NCBI RefSeq assembly: GCF_002127325.2
Contig: NC_035441.2
Coordinates: 155,401,122 to 155,465,121 of the forward strand
Length of the DNA: 64,000 nucleotides
Source of the DNA: Helianthus annuus
Lineage: Eukaryota; Streptophyta; Magnoliopsida; Asterales; Asteraceae
Direction: 5' to 3'
This document shows positions 33,981 through 44,692 of this stretch, piece after piece (the first letter of the stretch is position 1; each line of letters begins with the position of its first letter). The notes beneath the pieces are model-generated. The model was given only the letters and a program-made list of their open reading frames with translations, was not told where the DNA came from and made no database searches. Position numbers and translations under genes: made by a program.

Positions 33981-34404
33981 TCCGCATTTTCACCAAGTAA
34001 AGATGACGTTTGGTCTTTTTTTTTTTTTTCTCTAGAAAAATACATGTTGTAGAAAATGAAAACCAGGTGCTTCAGCCTATTGATTTGTTATCTTGTTTGA
34101 AGGTTAACGTGATAATGGGCAATAATATGCGTCACGGCTTCTTATTTAAAAAGGCCAAATTGGTCATTTTCATTCCAGCAGTAAGAGAAAACTTCATATC
34201 ATAGTAACAAATGTCTTGTTTAAGTCCCTCAATCTTTTATATTCACCAAAACTCACTCAACTTTGATTTATAAATGTATGTTGCGCAGTTAACATGTTAC
34301 CTTGTTGCCATGCCTTTCTTTTTATTTGTTATTAATATTAATGTACATGATACATGATGGTAAGGTTTCTTCTCTATATTTTAGAGATAACAATAACAAC
34401 CAAT
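33981..34404. other. Intergenic DNA
   Basis: T-rich and AT-rich sequence without a gene or clear repeat. Confidence 0.4.
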
Positions 34405-34713
34405 TAAGGATGGTAAAAATACCCGAGCCCGATGGGTATACCTGAAACCCGACACAAATGGAACGGGTATACCCGATACCCGACGGGTATTGGGCCGGAT
34501 ATGAGACTAATTTTAAAAATTTTCACGGGTATGGGGTTAGGTGATACCCGACCCGATTACCCGAAACCACATACCCGTTTACCCAAACTATATACCCGAT
34601 CATATACCCGAACTTTTTAATCTTAATTTTTATTTTTTATTAACCTTTGTCTATTAGTGATTTTTTTAGTATATTCATAATGTGAAAAATTAAATTTTCT
34701 TTTAGTATATATA

Positions 34714-35859
34714 CTAGGTTATAAGCCCGTGTATTACACGGGTTGAGTAAATAAATTTATATACTAAATAACAAAAAATTATATCTTTAAAACCACATGT
34801 ATTACACGGGTTGAGTAAATGTAATATTGTTTACCAAATAATAAAATAATACATCTTTAAAAAGCCTCCTTTATTACACGAGTTAAATAAATGTAATTTT
34901 ATATACCAAATAATAAAAAAGTTAGTAAATGTAATTTTGTATAGTGAAAATAAAAATATTTAATATATTAATACAAAGTTTGGTTTTCGTGATAAATAAT
35001 TTGTTTTATTTAAAATGTTTTAAATTAACAATTTACAATTTCGGATAATATTTTATTAGAAAAATAGAAGAATAGTATTCGAAATTTAAAGCACGATAAA
35101 ATTTAATATTAGCTCATTATTCATTTATTTATCTAATTAATATAAAATAAGTTTGAAAGTGAGGCGAGAAAATCATAAAATAAATACCTACAATGAACGA
35201 CATGTGTCACACATTAATGTTTTATTATATAGTATAGCATAGATAAAAATTTAGATTGATATAAATAGATTATTTTGTTGTAACAAAATTTGTTAACAAG
35301 GTCTCAATAAATTTAACCTATTATTTAAAACTCCATAAATGTATAAATGATAAATAATATCAGTTAGAGTAAATTACGATTTTGGCCCCTCTGGTTATAT
35401 CACTTTTACCCTTTTAGCGCAAAAAGGAATTTTTTAACATCTGAGTCCACAACGTCTTTTTTTCTAACCCTTTTGGCCCCTAACACTAACCTCATCCATT
35501 AAATGTTAGGGGCCAAAAGGGTTAGAAAAAAGACGTTAGGGGCCAAAAAGATTAGAAAAAAAGACGTTGGGGGCTCATATGTTAAAAATTCTTTTTGGGC
35601 TAAAAGAGTAAAAGTGATATAACCACAGGGGTCAAAATCGTAATTTACTCTATTAGTTAAATAAATAATATTATAAATGAGAAGGAGATTAAATTAAATA
35701 ATAATTATCCATAAGAAATTTTACTTAATAATATTTAGTAGGAGGATTATCTATAATAAATTAGAAAAAATTAAACTAAAATAATACTTATCTATAAAAC
35801 ATGACCTAATATGATGACAAGTGTCCCCAAAATGGTTTTCTTTTATTATATAGTATAGA
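34714..35859 (-). mobile_element. Helitron(s), non-autonomous
   Basis: Read on the minus strand, the 3' end has the hairpin CCCGTGTAATACACGGG, then CTTATAAC and CTAG (34717-34714) followed by T: a classical Helitron terminus. Two candidate 5' ends, A|TCTATGCTATACTATA near 35245 and A|TCTATACTATATAATAA at 35859, suggest one copy (34714-35245) beside a second, partial copy. The word TTACACGGGTTGAGTAAAT is repeated three times internally with changes. No coding sequence. Confidence 0.65.
35367..35650. mobile_element. Long-hairpin MITE
   Basis: Nearly the whole 284 bp is one inverted repeat: arms of about 135 bp start GAGTAAATTACGATTTTG and pair with few mismatches around a loop near 35500. Flanked by TA on both sides, consistent with a Tc1/mariner-like MITE. 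Transcripts would form a long double strand. Confidence 0.8.
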
Positions 35860-35911
35860 TTTGAAAATAATATTTATATTTTATATGTTGTGAAGCATAT
35901 ATATATATATA

Positions 35912-36425
35912 GTGGAGAGTTCAAATGAGAAGAAACTTTTTGTAAGAATAAAAAAGAAGAACTTTCAACCAATAAGAATGCTTCATTTTATTTCATTTAA
36001 TTTTTGCATTTAATATTAGTGTAAGGGTATATTGGTAAACTTAGATGGATCATTAATTGGTAGTCTTCCTTTTTAATAGCTAACTACATTAAATTTGTAA
36101 CTTATTTTTTTAAAAAAAACATATTTTTCAAAAAAAGAAAAAATATATAATTTGAAGTGTAGCATAAATTACGAGGTGTGTATTATGAATTACGAGCTGT
36201 GTAGGATAAATTTCAATATGTGTATGATAAATTTCAAAACGTGTAGTATAAATTTTGATGTGTGTAGGCAAAAATTTAAGTGTGGAGGATGATAGTGTTT
36301 ATAACTAATTAATTAATCAAAGATAATAATAAATGAGTTGAGAGAAAAACTATTTAATGTTTTACATTTGTACCCTTTGTTCTTTTTCTTCTTAATTTAA
36401 TTTTCTTCTCAAATGAACCTTCCCC
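35912..36425. mobile_element. TA-bounded MITE (same family as 17205-17830)
   Basis: Left end GTGGAGAGTTCAAATGAGAA; right end, inverted, GGGGAAGGTTCATTTGAGAA. (TA)n tracts abut both sides (35897-35911; 36426-36445). Internal words GTGTAGGATAAAT and GTGTAGTATAAAT recur. Confidence 0.75.
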
Positions 36426-36814
36426 TATATATATATATATATATAAGTGTATAAGTATTACAAAGTTATTATTAATTTATGATATAACTTATATGTATGT
36501 GATGTACATTTTTTGTTTATAATAGTTGTTGTATAAATAAAATTATAAATAATTATAATTGCAATGAAATGTATTTGGAAATCCCAACGTATATTTTCTA
36601 ACAAACTAATGGGTATACCCGATACCCGCGGTTATACCCGATACCCGATGGGTAATTACCCGACAAATACCCGACGGGTATTGGGCCGGGTATGGGATAC
36701 GATTATACAACCAGGTATGGGTATGGGATTACCAATACCCGACCCGAACCCGACCCATTGCCATCCCTACAACCAAATCCAATAAATCCTTCAAATAGCA
36801 AAAGATGCAAAGCT

Positions 36815-37245
36815 ACTGGTAAGGTCTAAGGAGGGTAAAACGTAAGCAAACCTTGCCTCTATAGACAGTGGCGGACACAAGAATTTTTTCCTGAGGGTAC
36901 GGAAAAATTTTAAAGATTTTAGGCCCCTAACTATATAAAAAAATCCGATTCATAGCGGCCTGGGGGTACGGAAAAATTTTAAAGATTTTAGGCCACTAAC
37001 TATATAAAAAATTCGGTTCATAGCGGGTCAAGTCATGTAAAACAAGTAAACATAAACAAACAAAGTTTAAGAGCGACTTGGATCACACCGGGTCGGGTTG
37101 GGTCAATTTCAATTTTCAAACAATCAAACCATATTTCCTAAAACAAAGTTTTAAGTAAAATAGTAAACAACATGAAAAACCATCATAAGTAAAGTAACAA
37201 CAAAAAACTATTAAAGTTCAAACCCCCTACTTCTATATCTCCTAA
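36815..37245. repeat. SINE-like fragment and tandem 68-bp repeat
   Basis: At 36820-36866 the string GGTCTAAGGAGGGTAAAACG, then CAAACCTTGCCTCTATAGA, resembles the 3' part of a common plant SINE-type repeat (from memory). At about 36893 and 36961 two copies of GGGTACGGAAAAATTTTAAA through TTCATAGCGG follow each other. No gene. Confidence 0.4.
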
Positions 37246-39081
37246 GACTATGGGGTACGGGGCTTAGGTTGGGGGAAAACGCCCAAGCCACCACCCCGGG
37301 TGGGCTTGTGTTGGGGCGTGGCCCTTGGGGCTTGGGTTTGAAGCCGGGCGTGGGGCGGGTCAAGCAAGCTGACATGGCGGGCTCTCAATGGCCAAACCAA
37401 ACTAGCCGTTGGCCAACGGTTATGTTAAAAAATATATATATTTTTTTCACTATAAAACTCACATTTTTCTTCCATTTTTTACCACATTCAACCACAATAC
37501 ACTCCACATCATCTATAATCATCTTCAATTCTCCTTCTACAAAACAAAAAAATGCATCCTCATAGCCGTGCTTATAACCCGAACAACCCGTTTGCATTCC
37601 AAGAAAATAATCCTAGCCCACCACCCAATCGTCCAATGCCTCGTCCATTTTTCATACACTCCCTATGCCCCTTGAAGCGAGTTATGCATCGTATATCGGG
37701 AATCGTGTGTTTACTAACTTCCCACACACCGAAGATTCGATACCTACCCCGTTTACGCAAACGCCCATCAACCTTTCACCAACCTCCATCGATCTTTCAC
37801 AAACCGAAATCGTCCCCGAAAATCAACCATCCAACGATGGTCCTTCCGCCTCAATAGTTCCCAAAAAGAGAAGTCATAAGAAAAAAACCGAGGCGGAGAA
37901 AGCACTTGAAACCGTCAAACGAAAACAACAAAAATGGGGCGTTAATGAAGAACTTGCATTTGCGAGGGCTTGGTGTCAACAATCTCAACATCCAAGTTTA
38001 GGTATTCTTAAATATTTTGTATATAACTTTGTAATATATTAAATTTTGTTTTTATTAATGGTTATTTTTTATATAACTTTGTAATATATTAAATTTTGTT
38101 TTTATTAAAATAGGAAATTCTCAACATCGCACCCATTTGTGGGAAGCGGTTAGTAAAGCATTCCATGGAGAAATGGGAAGGGAGGCTTATCATGAAAATG
38201 ATAGCTTATCCTCGAAGTGGAGCGAGATTAGCGGCCAACTTACAAAATATAGTATTTTTTTAAATAAAGCAAAGCAAAACCCAAAAAGTGGTGAAACCGA
38301 AGCCGACATTGTGACAAATGCATTGGTTGCATTCAAATCAAATGTGGGGAGCGACTTCCGTTTCATGCATTGTTGGGAGATTTGTAAGTTCCATCCAAAG
38401 TGGGCGAATATCCCCAGTGGTAGCGAAACTAATACGTCTTCCAAAAGGTCAAGGGCCTCGTCACAAGCCCAATCTGATACACGAGATCAAGAGTTTGAGG
38501 ACCTTTTGGATGATTCGCCAAACCGGCCTGAGTATGGAAGAGATGCCGCAAAAAGGCGTGCTCAAAAATCAAGATCTGATACGGCATCGCCTTCAGCTGG
38601 GAGTTCGGGCTCGCGTAGGGGAATATACAGCGATCAGTTGGATGACATTGCATGCAAGTTAGATACATTCAACGTATTCCAACAACAAAGGGCCGAAATT
38701 CGAAAGAGCAAAGAAGCTAGAGATGCCCTGAAACAAAAACGGGATGATTTGAAATTTCTATCCCAGCCCATTGATCACCTAGAGGGTCACGAGTTGCAAC
38801 TAGTCTTGGAGATGAGAGAAGAGATTAAAAAAAAACAAATATAAACGTTAGGATTTTTTTATGTAATTTTCTTTATTTAAAAATATTAAAAAAATTAAAT
38901 TTGTTGTTTTAAAAAATATTTAAATAGCCCAGCGGTTTGGGTCAGCCCAGCGAAGCCCACCAAACCCACGCCCCAAACCCCCACCCCACCATACCGTCTT
39001 CAATGTGGCAGCCCAACGAAGCCCCCCCAAGCCACGTGTCAACCCATGTCCCAAACCCCCGCCCCACCATACCCCACGGTC
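37246..39081 (+). mobile_element. PIF/Harbinger element with clear ends
   Basis: Left end GACTATGGGGTACGGGGC; right end, inverted, GACCGTGGGGTATGGTGGGG; flanked by the 3-bp duplication TAA (37243-37245 and 39082-39084), the target preference of PIF elements. Subterminal regions are G-rich on the left (GGGGCGTGG) and C-rich on the right (CCCCACCATACC), continuing the inverted repeat. It contains only the Myb/SANT-like ORF, not a transposase, so it would depend on transposase supplied elsewhere. Confidence 0.85.
37552..38844 (+). pseudogene. PIF element Myb/SANT-like ORF (NAM-associated C-terminus)
   Basis: Starts MHPHSRAYNPNNPFAFQ. After a frame change near 37655 it continues with a Thr/Pro/Ser-rich region, a basic patch (PKKRSHKKK) and the start of a Myb/SANT-like fold (WGVNEELAFARAWC). 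A GT-AG intron (38002-38113) precedes exon 2, which runs open for about 243 codons: HRTHLWEAVSKAFH, SLSSKWSEISGQLTKY, a Lys/Ser-rich linker, then a coiled-coil-prone C-terminus (QQQRAEIRKSKEARDALKQK). In PIF/Harbinger elements this second protein helps the transposase bind ends and enter the nucleus. Many plant homologues carry misleading 'glutathione S-transferase T3-like' labels. Only the early frame change spoils it. Confidence 0.7.
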
Positions 39082-40379
39082 TAATCATTAAATAAAACAA
39101 CAAAAAGTTATCTAAAACATAGCTTGGTCTTTAATTAGAAGAATCCGACAAAAAGTGGTTCAACCATTTTCATCTTGTGAAATCACACCATAACTTTCCT
39201 ACTCATGGTTCTTATCATATATAAATCGCTTTATAAGTTTATAAAACAACATTAAACGCTTAAATAAAATAAACAATCATGTTCAACCAATACCATAGTC
39301 CATAATTTTCAAATATTCAAGCCCTAGTTATAAATGTTGATTAGTAATCATTTAAACAAAAAAAGTTTAAAATAAAACAACAAATCATTAACTACAAGTC
39401 TAGAACAACTAAAAAAACATCAAAAAATATAAAAACATCAAACCCTTCTACATATATATTTTCTCTTAATTACCACATAAAGCAAAAAAAAAAAAAAAAA
39501 AAAAAACAATCTATAAAGAAAGGATACCCGTTCTAAGTCAGAATTCCGGTGTAATAATGTTCGAAACGGCCGGAATTTTCGCCAAAAAACTCGCCGGGTC
39601 GTGAGTTACTGTAGACTGTAGTCCTTGGGCGTATTTTTTGGAACGGGATTTTGAATTCGAATGGGTCATGGGTAGGTTGGTTTGGGTTATTTTATTTAGT
39701 TCAAAATCTTTGGGTTGGGTTTGGGCTAGGGTAGTTGGGTTAATAAAATCAGATTGTAGATTGAGTTAAGTAAAGTAAATAAGTAGTTAAAGAATAATTA
39801 TATAAATTGTGTTATATACTTATATATCAATAATAATCAGTGTTTAGTTTTTTTATAAACTCATAATATTTTTTTCTAAGGGGTTCGGTTGAAAATTTTC
39901 AAGGGTGCGGTTGAAAAAAATCCAAGAGGTGCGGTTGGGATTTTTGACGAATATTAGCACTAAAAACTTTTTTTTCGGGGGTGCGGCTGCCCACCCACAA
40001 TTGTGGGTAGGTCCGCCAATGTCCATAGAGATAGAAATATTGCTTCCAGAGAGACTCTCGGCTCCAAAACAAACCGCAGACAAACAAGCACAAATAAATA
40101 CAAAGAAATAAAGAGGTACAAAAAGTTAAAGGAAAGGTGGAAGAGTAACATAATGAAAGAGAGAATATATAAATATATATAGTGTGAGGATCATTTAGGA
40201 AAACTAGATAATCCGATCTTGAATACTCCAATATCTCACATATGAACATTTACATAAAATAATTCACAGTAACAAATTGATTGATGTTTAGCAATTGACA
40301 TTTTAGTTTAGAGCAGATATCCCAAGTTTGAAACTTAAATATTCTAACTCCACAACACATTACTCAGAGTTTTCATACT
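39082..40379. other. Non-coding DNA with poly(A) tract and degenerate repeats
   Basis: An A-run at 39484-39506, then from 39880 GGTGCGGTTG words and, near 40012-40060, a string GCTTCCAGAGAGACTC also found near 47899 (inverse: a SINE-type body, from memory). No gene found. Confidence 0.4.
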
Positions 40380-41500
40380 TCCATATTGAAGCATCCGGTT
40401 GCCACAGTTCTTGTCCCCAAAGATAAGATAAGATAACGGTAAAGTGTTGCCACTTCGAAGTCTTTCGCTTTATTATATTAGAATCTTTCAAACGTTGATG
40501 ACACCTTGTAGTACGATTGGAATGAAGGGTCTCCAGTATGGTAGAAACTTAAAGAAGTTGTGGATTGCTTGCTAGATTTAAGAAATCCCCCACTTGGAAT
40601 ATATTCATGACATGGAGTTAACAAACAAAAATAATACTTCTCTTAAAACAAGCTTATGGAAACAAAACGGTCACCGCACTACCAGTGTTGGAAGAGACAA
40701 ATATACAACTGTCTTCGGCTACAATCTTGGACCATAAGAGAGAACTAACCTCAATATCTGAGTAAACATCACATGGTGAAATCTATGTACACTTATGTCA
40801 TTTGATCCTAAGCACATCAAACAAACATCTCAAACAAACAATACCATCAACTTAATTATACTTAATGTCATTTGACCCTAAGCACATCCAAGTCAAAGTC
40901 AAATGCTTTAATTGATCCTAATGTTCAAACATTGCATGGTGAAATCATGTACACAGATGTGCAGTAGCCAACATTTCATGATGAAAGCCTTTACTGTGCA
41001 TACAATACCTAATGTGCATCACTTAGTGTCATTTGATCCTAAGCACATCAAAGTCAAAGCCAAGTGCTTCAATTAATCCTAATGTGCAGCAGTGAAAGTC
41101 ATTTGATCCTAAACACATCAAAGTCATTATCAAAGTCATTTGATCCTAATCACATAAAAGTCATTATCAAATTCATTTGAACCTAGCCAACTGTTTAACA
41201 TGATATTGACACCCAAACACAGTTAATCAAATACTACAATTGATCCTTAACACATCAAGGTAATATGGATCCTAAACACAGTCAAATAGCAGTCAAAGTA
41301 ATAGTGATCCTAAACACAGTGCTGTAACAATCAAAAGCAAAGTCATTTTTATCCTAAAACTGTTTAATAAGGCTCATTAACCCTTAAATATCAACATTAA
41401 AGACCACCATTCATAGACAATAGTTTAATATCATCCTAATGACCATACATACATAACAGTTAGATAACAATACAAGGGTCATCCTAATCATTAACTTCAA
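40380..41500. repeat. Degenerate array of GATCCTAAnCACA words
   Basis: Between about 40803 and 41495 the words TGATCCTAAGCACATCAAAG, TGATCCTAAACACAG and close variants occur about 14 times at irregular spacing of 30-70 bp, linked by AGTCAAAGT-type words. No frame, no clean period. Looks like an eroded minisatellite. Confidence 0.6.
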
Positions 41501-41573
41501 AAACCCAAAAAATGATCAGTGGCCAAAATAACCCTTTTACACTGTTATACATAACTTAATAGTTAGGCATCCT

Positions 41574-41930
41574 ATGTACACCCATGCAAGCCCCCCCCCC
41601 CCCTCGTATTCATGCTCAACGGCTAAAACAAAGTTCAATCCTGAACCCCCTTCCCGTCCTCAGCAGGACCCGATATTGGATCCGGAAAAGGCGTCGGGTG
41701 ACCTGCACCCTAATTCCAACTACAATTCCATGAAACAAATACCAGATTTTAGATTATATACATCGCACACATCATGAAAATCAATGATTTTAAGTAAAAT
41801 TAACACAATGTCATAACAACAACGTGGAAAGTAAACAAAATAATAGTGAATTGGCCTATTTTCAAGGCCGAAGGGTGTCTTCGGCGTGGGAGTGTCGAGT
41901 GAAGAAGTTTCCCAATTAGTGTCTTTCACA
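41574..41930. other. Short GC-rich segment, unassigned
   Basis: A C-run (41589-41604) is followed by sequence that reads KFNPEPPSRPQQDPILDPEK on the plus strand. It could be part of the LINE that follows or a relic of another gene; I cannot assign it. Confidence 0.25.
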
Positions 41931-41934
41931 GGAT

Positions 41935-43545
41935 GTAAACCAGGTAAATCACCTTTTATTTATCTTGGTTACCAGTTGGTAGTAATATGTCTTTATTCAA
42001 TAGTTGACATCGTATTTTCGATAAGTTTAACTTAAAATTGTCTCGTTGGAGAACTAACATATTATGCATTGGAGGAAGATTCACCTTAATTAAATCAGTG
42101 CTAGGGGAATTGGGGATCTTTTACTTGCCATTGTTCTTGATGCCTGAAAGGATTGCTAAATATTTGGAATCCATTCAAGCAAAGATTTTTTTTTTTTTTT
42201 TTTTTTTGTTCCGGAGATAAGAGAAACATTCCTTGGGTCAAATGGGATCTTGCTTTAGCGTATAAAGAAAAAGGAGGGCTGGGTATTAGAAGTTTGAAAA
42301 GCTTCAACCTAGCTCTCTTACAAAAATGGAGATGGTGTTTTGTTAATAGGCCCAATGGTCTTTGGGTTCGAGTTTTGAAATCTTCTTATGGGAATTGGCT
42401 GGGGTGGAAGATGGTATTTTAAACGGGCCCACTAAAGGGGTTTGGTTCGGAATTTTGAAAGCGTATTCAACTCTAATGACAAAGACATAATTCCATGGCA
42501 CACTTTAAAAAAGGTGGCTAGTGGTTTTGACAAGGGATTTTGGAACGATCTGCGGATAGGGGATATGGTTCTTTGAGACAAATTTCCTCGCCTATACCAT
42601 CTAAAGGTAGACAACGATTGTGTGGTTAGTTCTACATGGTCCAATGCAACTTCAACCTTTGTGTGGCGTTGTCTAATCCGAGGTGGTCTTGAATCGGAAC
42701 AACTCAATTCGTTATTACATGAGCTAAATATGTTGGTTCTCTTTTGTGAGAGAGATAAGTGGATTTGGGATTTTCAGTATAGATGAGACATTTACGGTCA
42801 AATCTATTTGAAATCATATTTTTTTTTTTTTTTTTTTTTTTATGGAAGAAAGACAATATCATTCCACACGAAAAAGGGCAATTACAAAGCAATGGCAGGT
42901 AATCGGGCAACAAGTTGCGCCGCCACCCCCTTTTGAATAGAAAAACCAATTCTACTAAAATGTCATATTGATTCTATGGTGCTTCCAGACGGGATTTCTG
43001 CTACGAGATGGAATCATTATATTCCTCTATAAAGGTAAATATTCTAGGTTGGAGAATTTTACTAAATTGTCTTCCTATGACTCTATGAGATTGCATTTGA
43101 GCCATAAAGGAGTAAATGTTTCTTGTACTTTATGCCCAGTTTGTTCCATGGTAGAGGAGTCGGTTGACCATATATTCTTGCAGAATGTGATGTGGCGGTT
43201 AGAGCATGGAAGGATATTTGTAAATGGCTTGATATTCCTTTATCTTTGGATTATCATCCGATGGGAATTACGTTATGGTTGGATTCTTTGCAGATCGCGA
43301 ACAAGAAACACAAACTCATACATGGAGTGAGTAATTCTTACGACTTGGTCAACGTTTTGGAAAAGTCGGAATGAAGTTATTTTTGCGTAAAACGATAGAT
43401 CAGAGTGGCTTATTTTTATTCGATAATTCCCTATTCGTTTTTGTGATATGGTAATAGGAATAGGAATAGGAAATGTAATGTTAATTGGGTAGTGTGGCTT
43501 CAAAATCCTTTACTTGTCATGTAATTTTCCCTTTCTTTAAACTTT
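41935..43545 (+). mobile_element. LINE 3' half (RT C-terminus and zf-RVT), broken
   Basis: Reading segments follow plant L1-type LINE order: SPFIYLGYQL, then LSRWRTNILCIGGRFTLIKS, MPERIAKYLESIQ, KWDLALAYKEKGGLGIRSLK, NLALLQKWRWCF, and near 43110 the zinc-finger-like CTLCPVCSMVEESVDHIF, then AWKDICKWLDI. The frame changes repeatedly and has stops. A T-run (42187-42208) and a foreign poly(T)-led segment (42820-42961) interrupt it. Endonuclease and most of the RT are missing: a 5'-truncated, dead copy. Confidence 0.8.
42820..42961 (-). mobile_element. Small retroposed insert in the LINE
   Basis: Begins (plus strand) with about 20 T and ends before a repeated TCATATT that also stands before the T-run. 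Leaving it out lets the LINE zf-RVT reading continue across the junction. About 57 bp of it (ATCATTCCACACGAAAAAGG through CGGGCAAC) recur at 49130-49186. This fits a retroposed copy in minus orientation with a poly(A) tail. Confidence 0.6.
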
Positions 43546-43582
43546 ACTGGTATCTTTTTTTTTTTTTTTAATTAAAGTTTCT

Positions 43583-43654
43583 TTTTTTTTTGAAAGGAGA
43601 ATTTCATTAACACGCCAAAACCCCAAGCAGGGGCGGCAAGCAAACAACAAGGAA
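43583..43654 (-). mobile_element. 72-bp retroposed fragment with 16-bp target duplication
   Basis: The target duplication TTTAATTAAAGTTTCT is exact (43567-43582 and 43655-43670). The insert starts with a T-run and reads GAAAGGAGAATTTCATTAAC, the inverse of a common plant LINE 3' end. A signature of target-primed reverse transcription. Confidence 0.75.
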
Positions 43655-43759
43655 TTTAATTAAAGTTTCTGCCGTTCTAAAAAAAACATGCAATTTAGTG
43701 TTTGGAAACTAGTGGGAAATCAATAATTTTGAAGGTGAAGGAGGGGAAATCATTTGGGG

Positions 43760-43982
43760 ATGATGAAAGTTAATGACATATACAAGATGACACGTATTTT
43801 TTTATGGTGTAGTGTGTGTTTTTATTATTATGACACTTAAATGATGACATATAAAAATGTGTGTCATAAATCATTCAGATTTTAAGAAAATATGACAGAT
43901 AATTTACGACACTTTCGCATGTTATAAAACCAGTGTGTCATAATTCATGTCTCAATAGAGATCGACTTATTTTCTAGTAGTG
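43760..43982. mobile_element. CACTA-type element end
   Basis: The right edge TTTTCTAGTAGTG (inverse CACTACTAGAAAA) is a standard CACTA terminus. Upstream are repeated TGTCATAA/TTATGACA words, typical subterminal repeats. No left end found. Confidence 0.5.
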
Positions 43983-44692
43983 ATTCTCATATACCGAGAT
44001 CCTAGCAACATTCACTAATTCGTCCAGATCTTCGCCTCAGCGAGCACTATCAATTAACAATCTACACACGTTGCTTCGTTAAATCTTAGGAGCCAGCTCA
44101 CCGAGCACCCAACAGAACACAAGTTAGAAACCTCGAACCACACTTAAATATTTTAAAAACCGGAAATAATATAATAACATGACATAAAGTTAGCATGTCA
44201 TCATCACTTTAAATATAATATAATGACAATCCCCGTAAACTAACAAAAACCAGAAACATATCCCCATTTATCACATGTCCATATGTCCAAATCAAACATA
44301 AAATAGACGAAAGGACCAGTCAAAATCAAGTAATGTTTGAATGTCACATTCGTAACGGAACATGTGGCCGTTGGGAATAATAGCTCCCGCCCTTTTTTCT
44401 CATTTCTTTGCTTTCACCTCATCACATAAAGTCGTTGCTTCAAGAAACAGATATCCCAACAGACCAATGAATGTCTATTTCTTTATGTACCTGTGTTGTG
44501 TGTGTATATAATAAATAATACAAATATATATAATCATTTTTCAAACTCTAACAACCAGTAGGTAAGCCATCTTCAAGGTCTATAACACCCTCCACCTCCA
44601 ACAGAATAATGCTGTGACTTGCTCAACCGTGGAGGCTGAATCTTTGGCCGATCGTGTTTGTGTTTTGAGTTCAAGAAACACGAAGCATCGAG

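Larger units (their letters stand above)
34405..36769. mobile_element. hAT-like element with nested insertions
   Basis: Ends TAAGGATGGTAAAAATACCC and, inverted, TAGGGATGGCAATGGGTCGG. Flanks CAACCAAT (34397-34404) and CAACCAAA (36770-36777) match 7 of 8, fitting hAT insertion. The terminal 200 bp on both sides consist of ATACCCGA/GGGTAT words. A Helitron, a hairpin MITE and a TA-bounded MITE lie inside. No transposase. Confidence 0.75.

Noticed and set aside
37665..38844. Glutathione S-transferase gene, a label common for such proteins
   Set aside because: No GST fold features; the Myb/SANT-like and NAM-associated parts and the PIF ends show a transposon protein.
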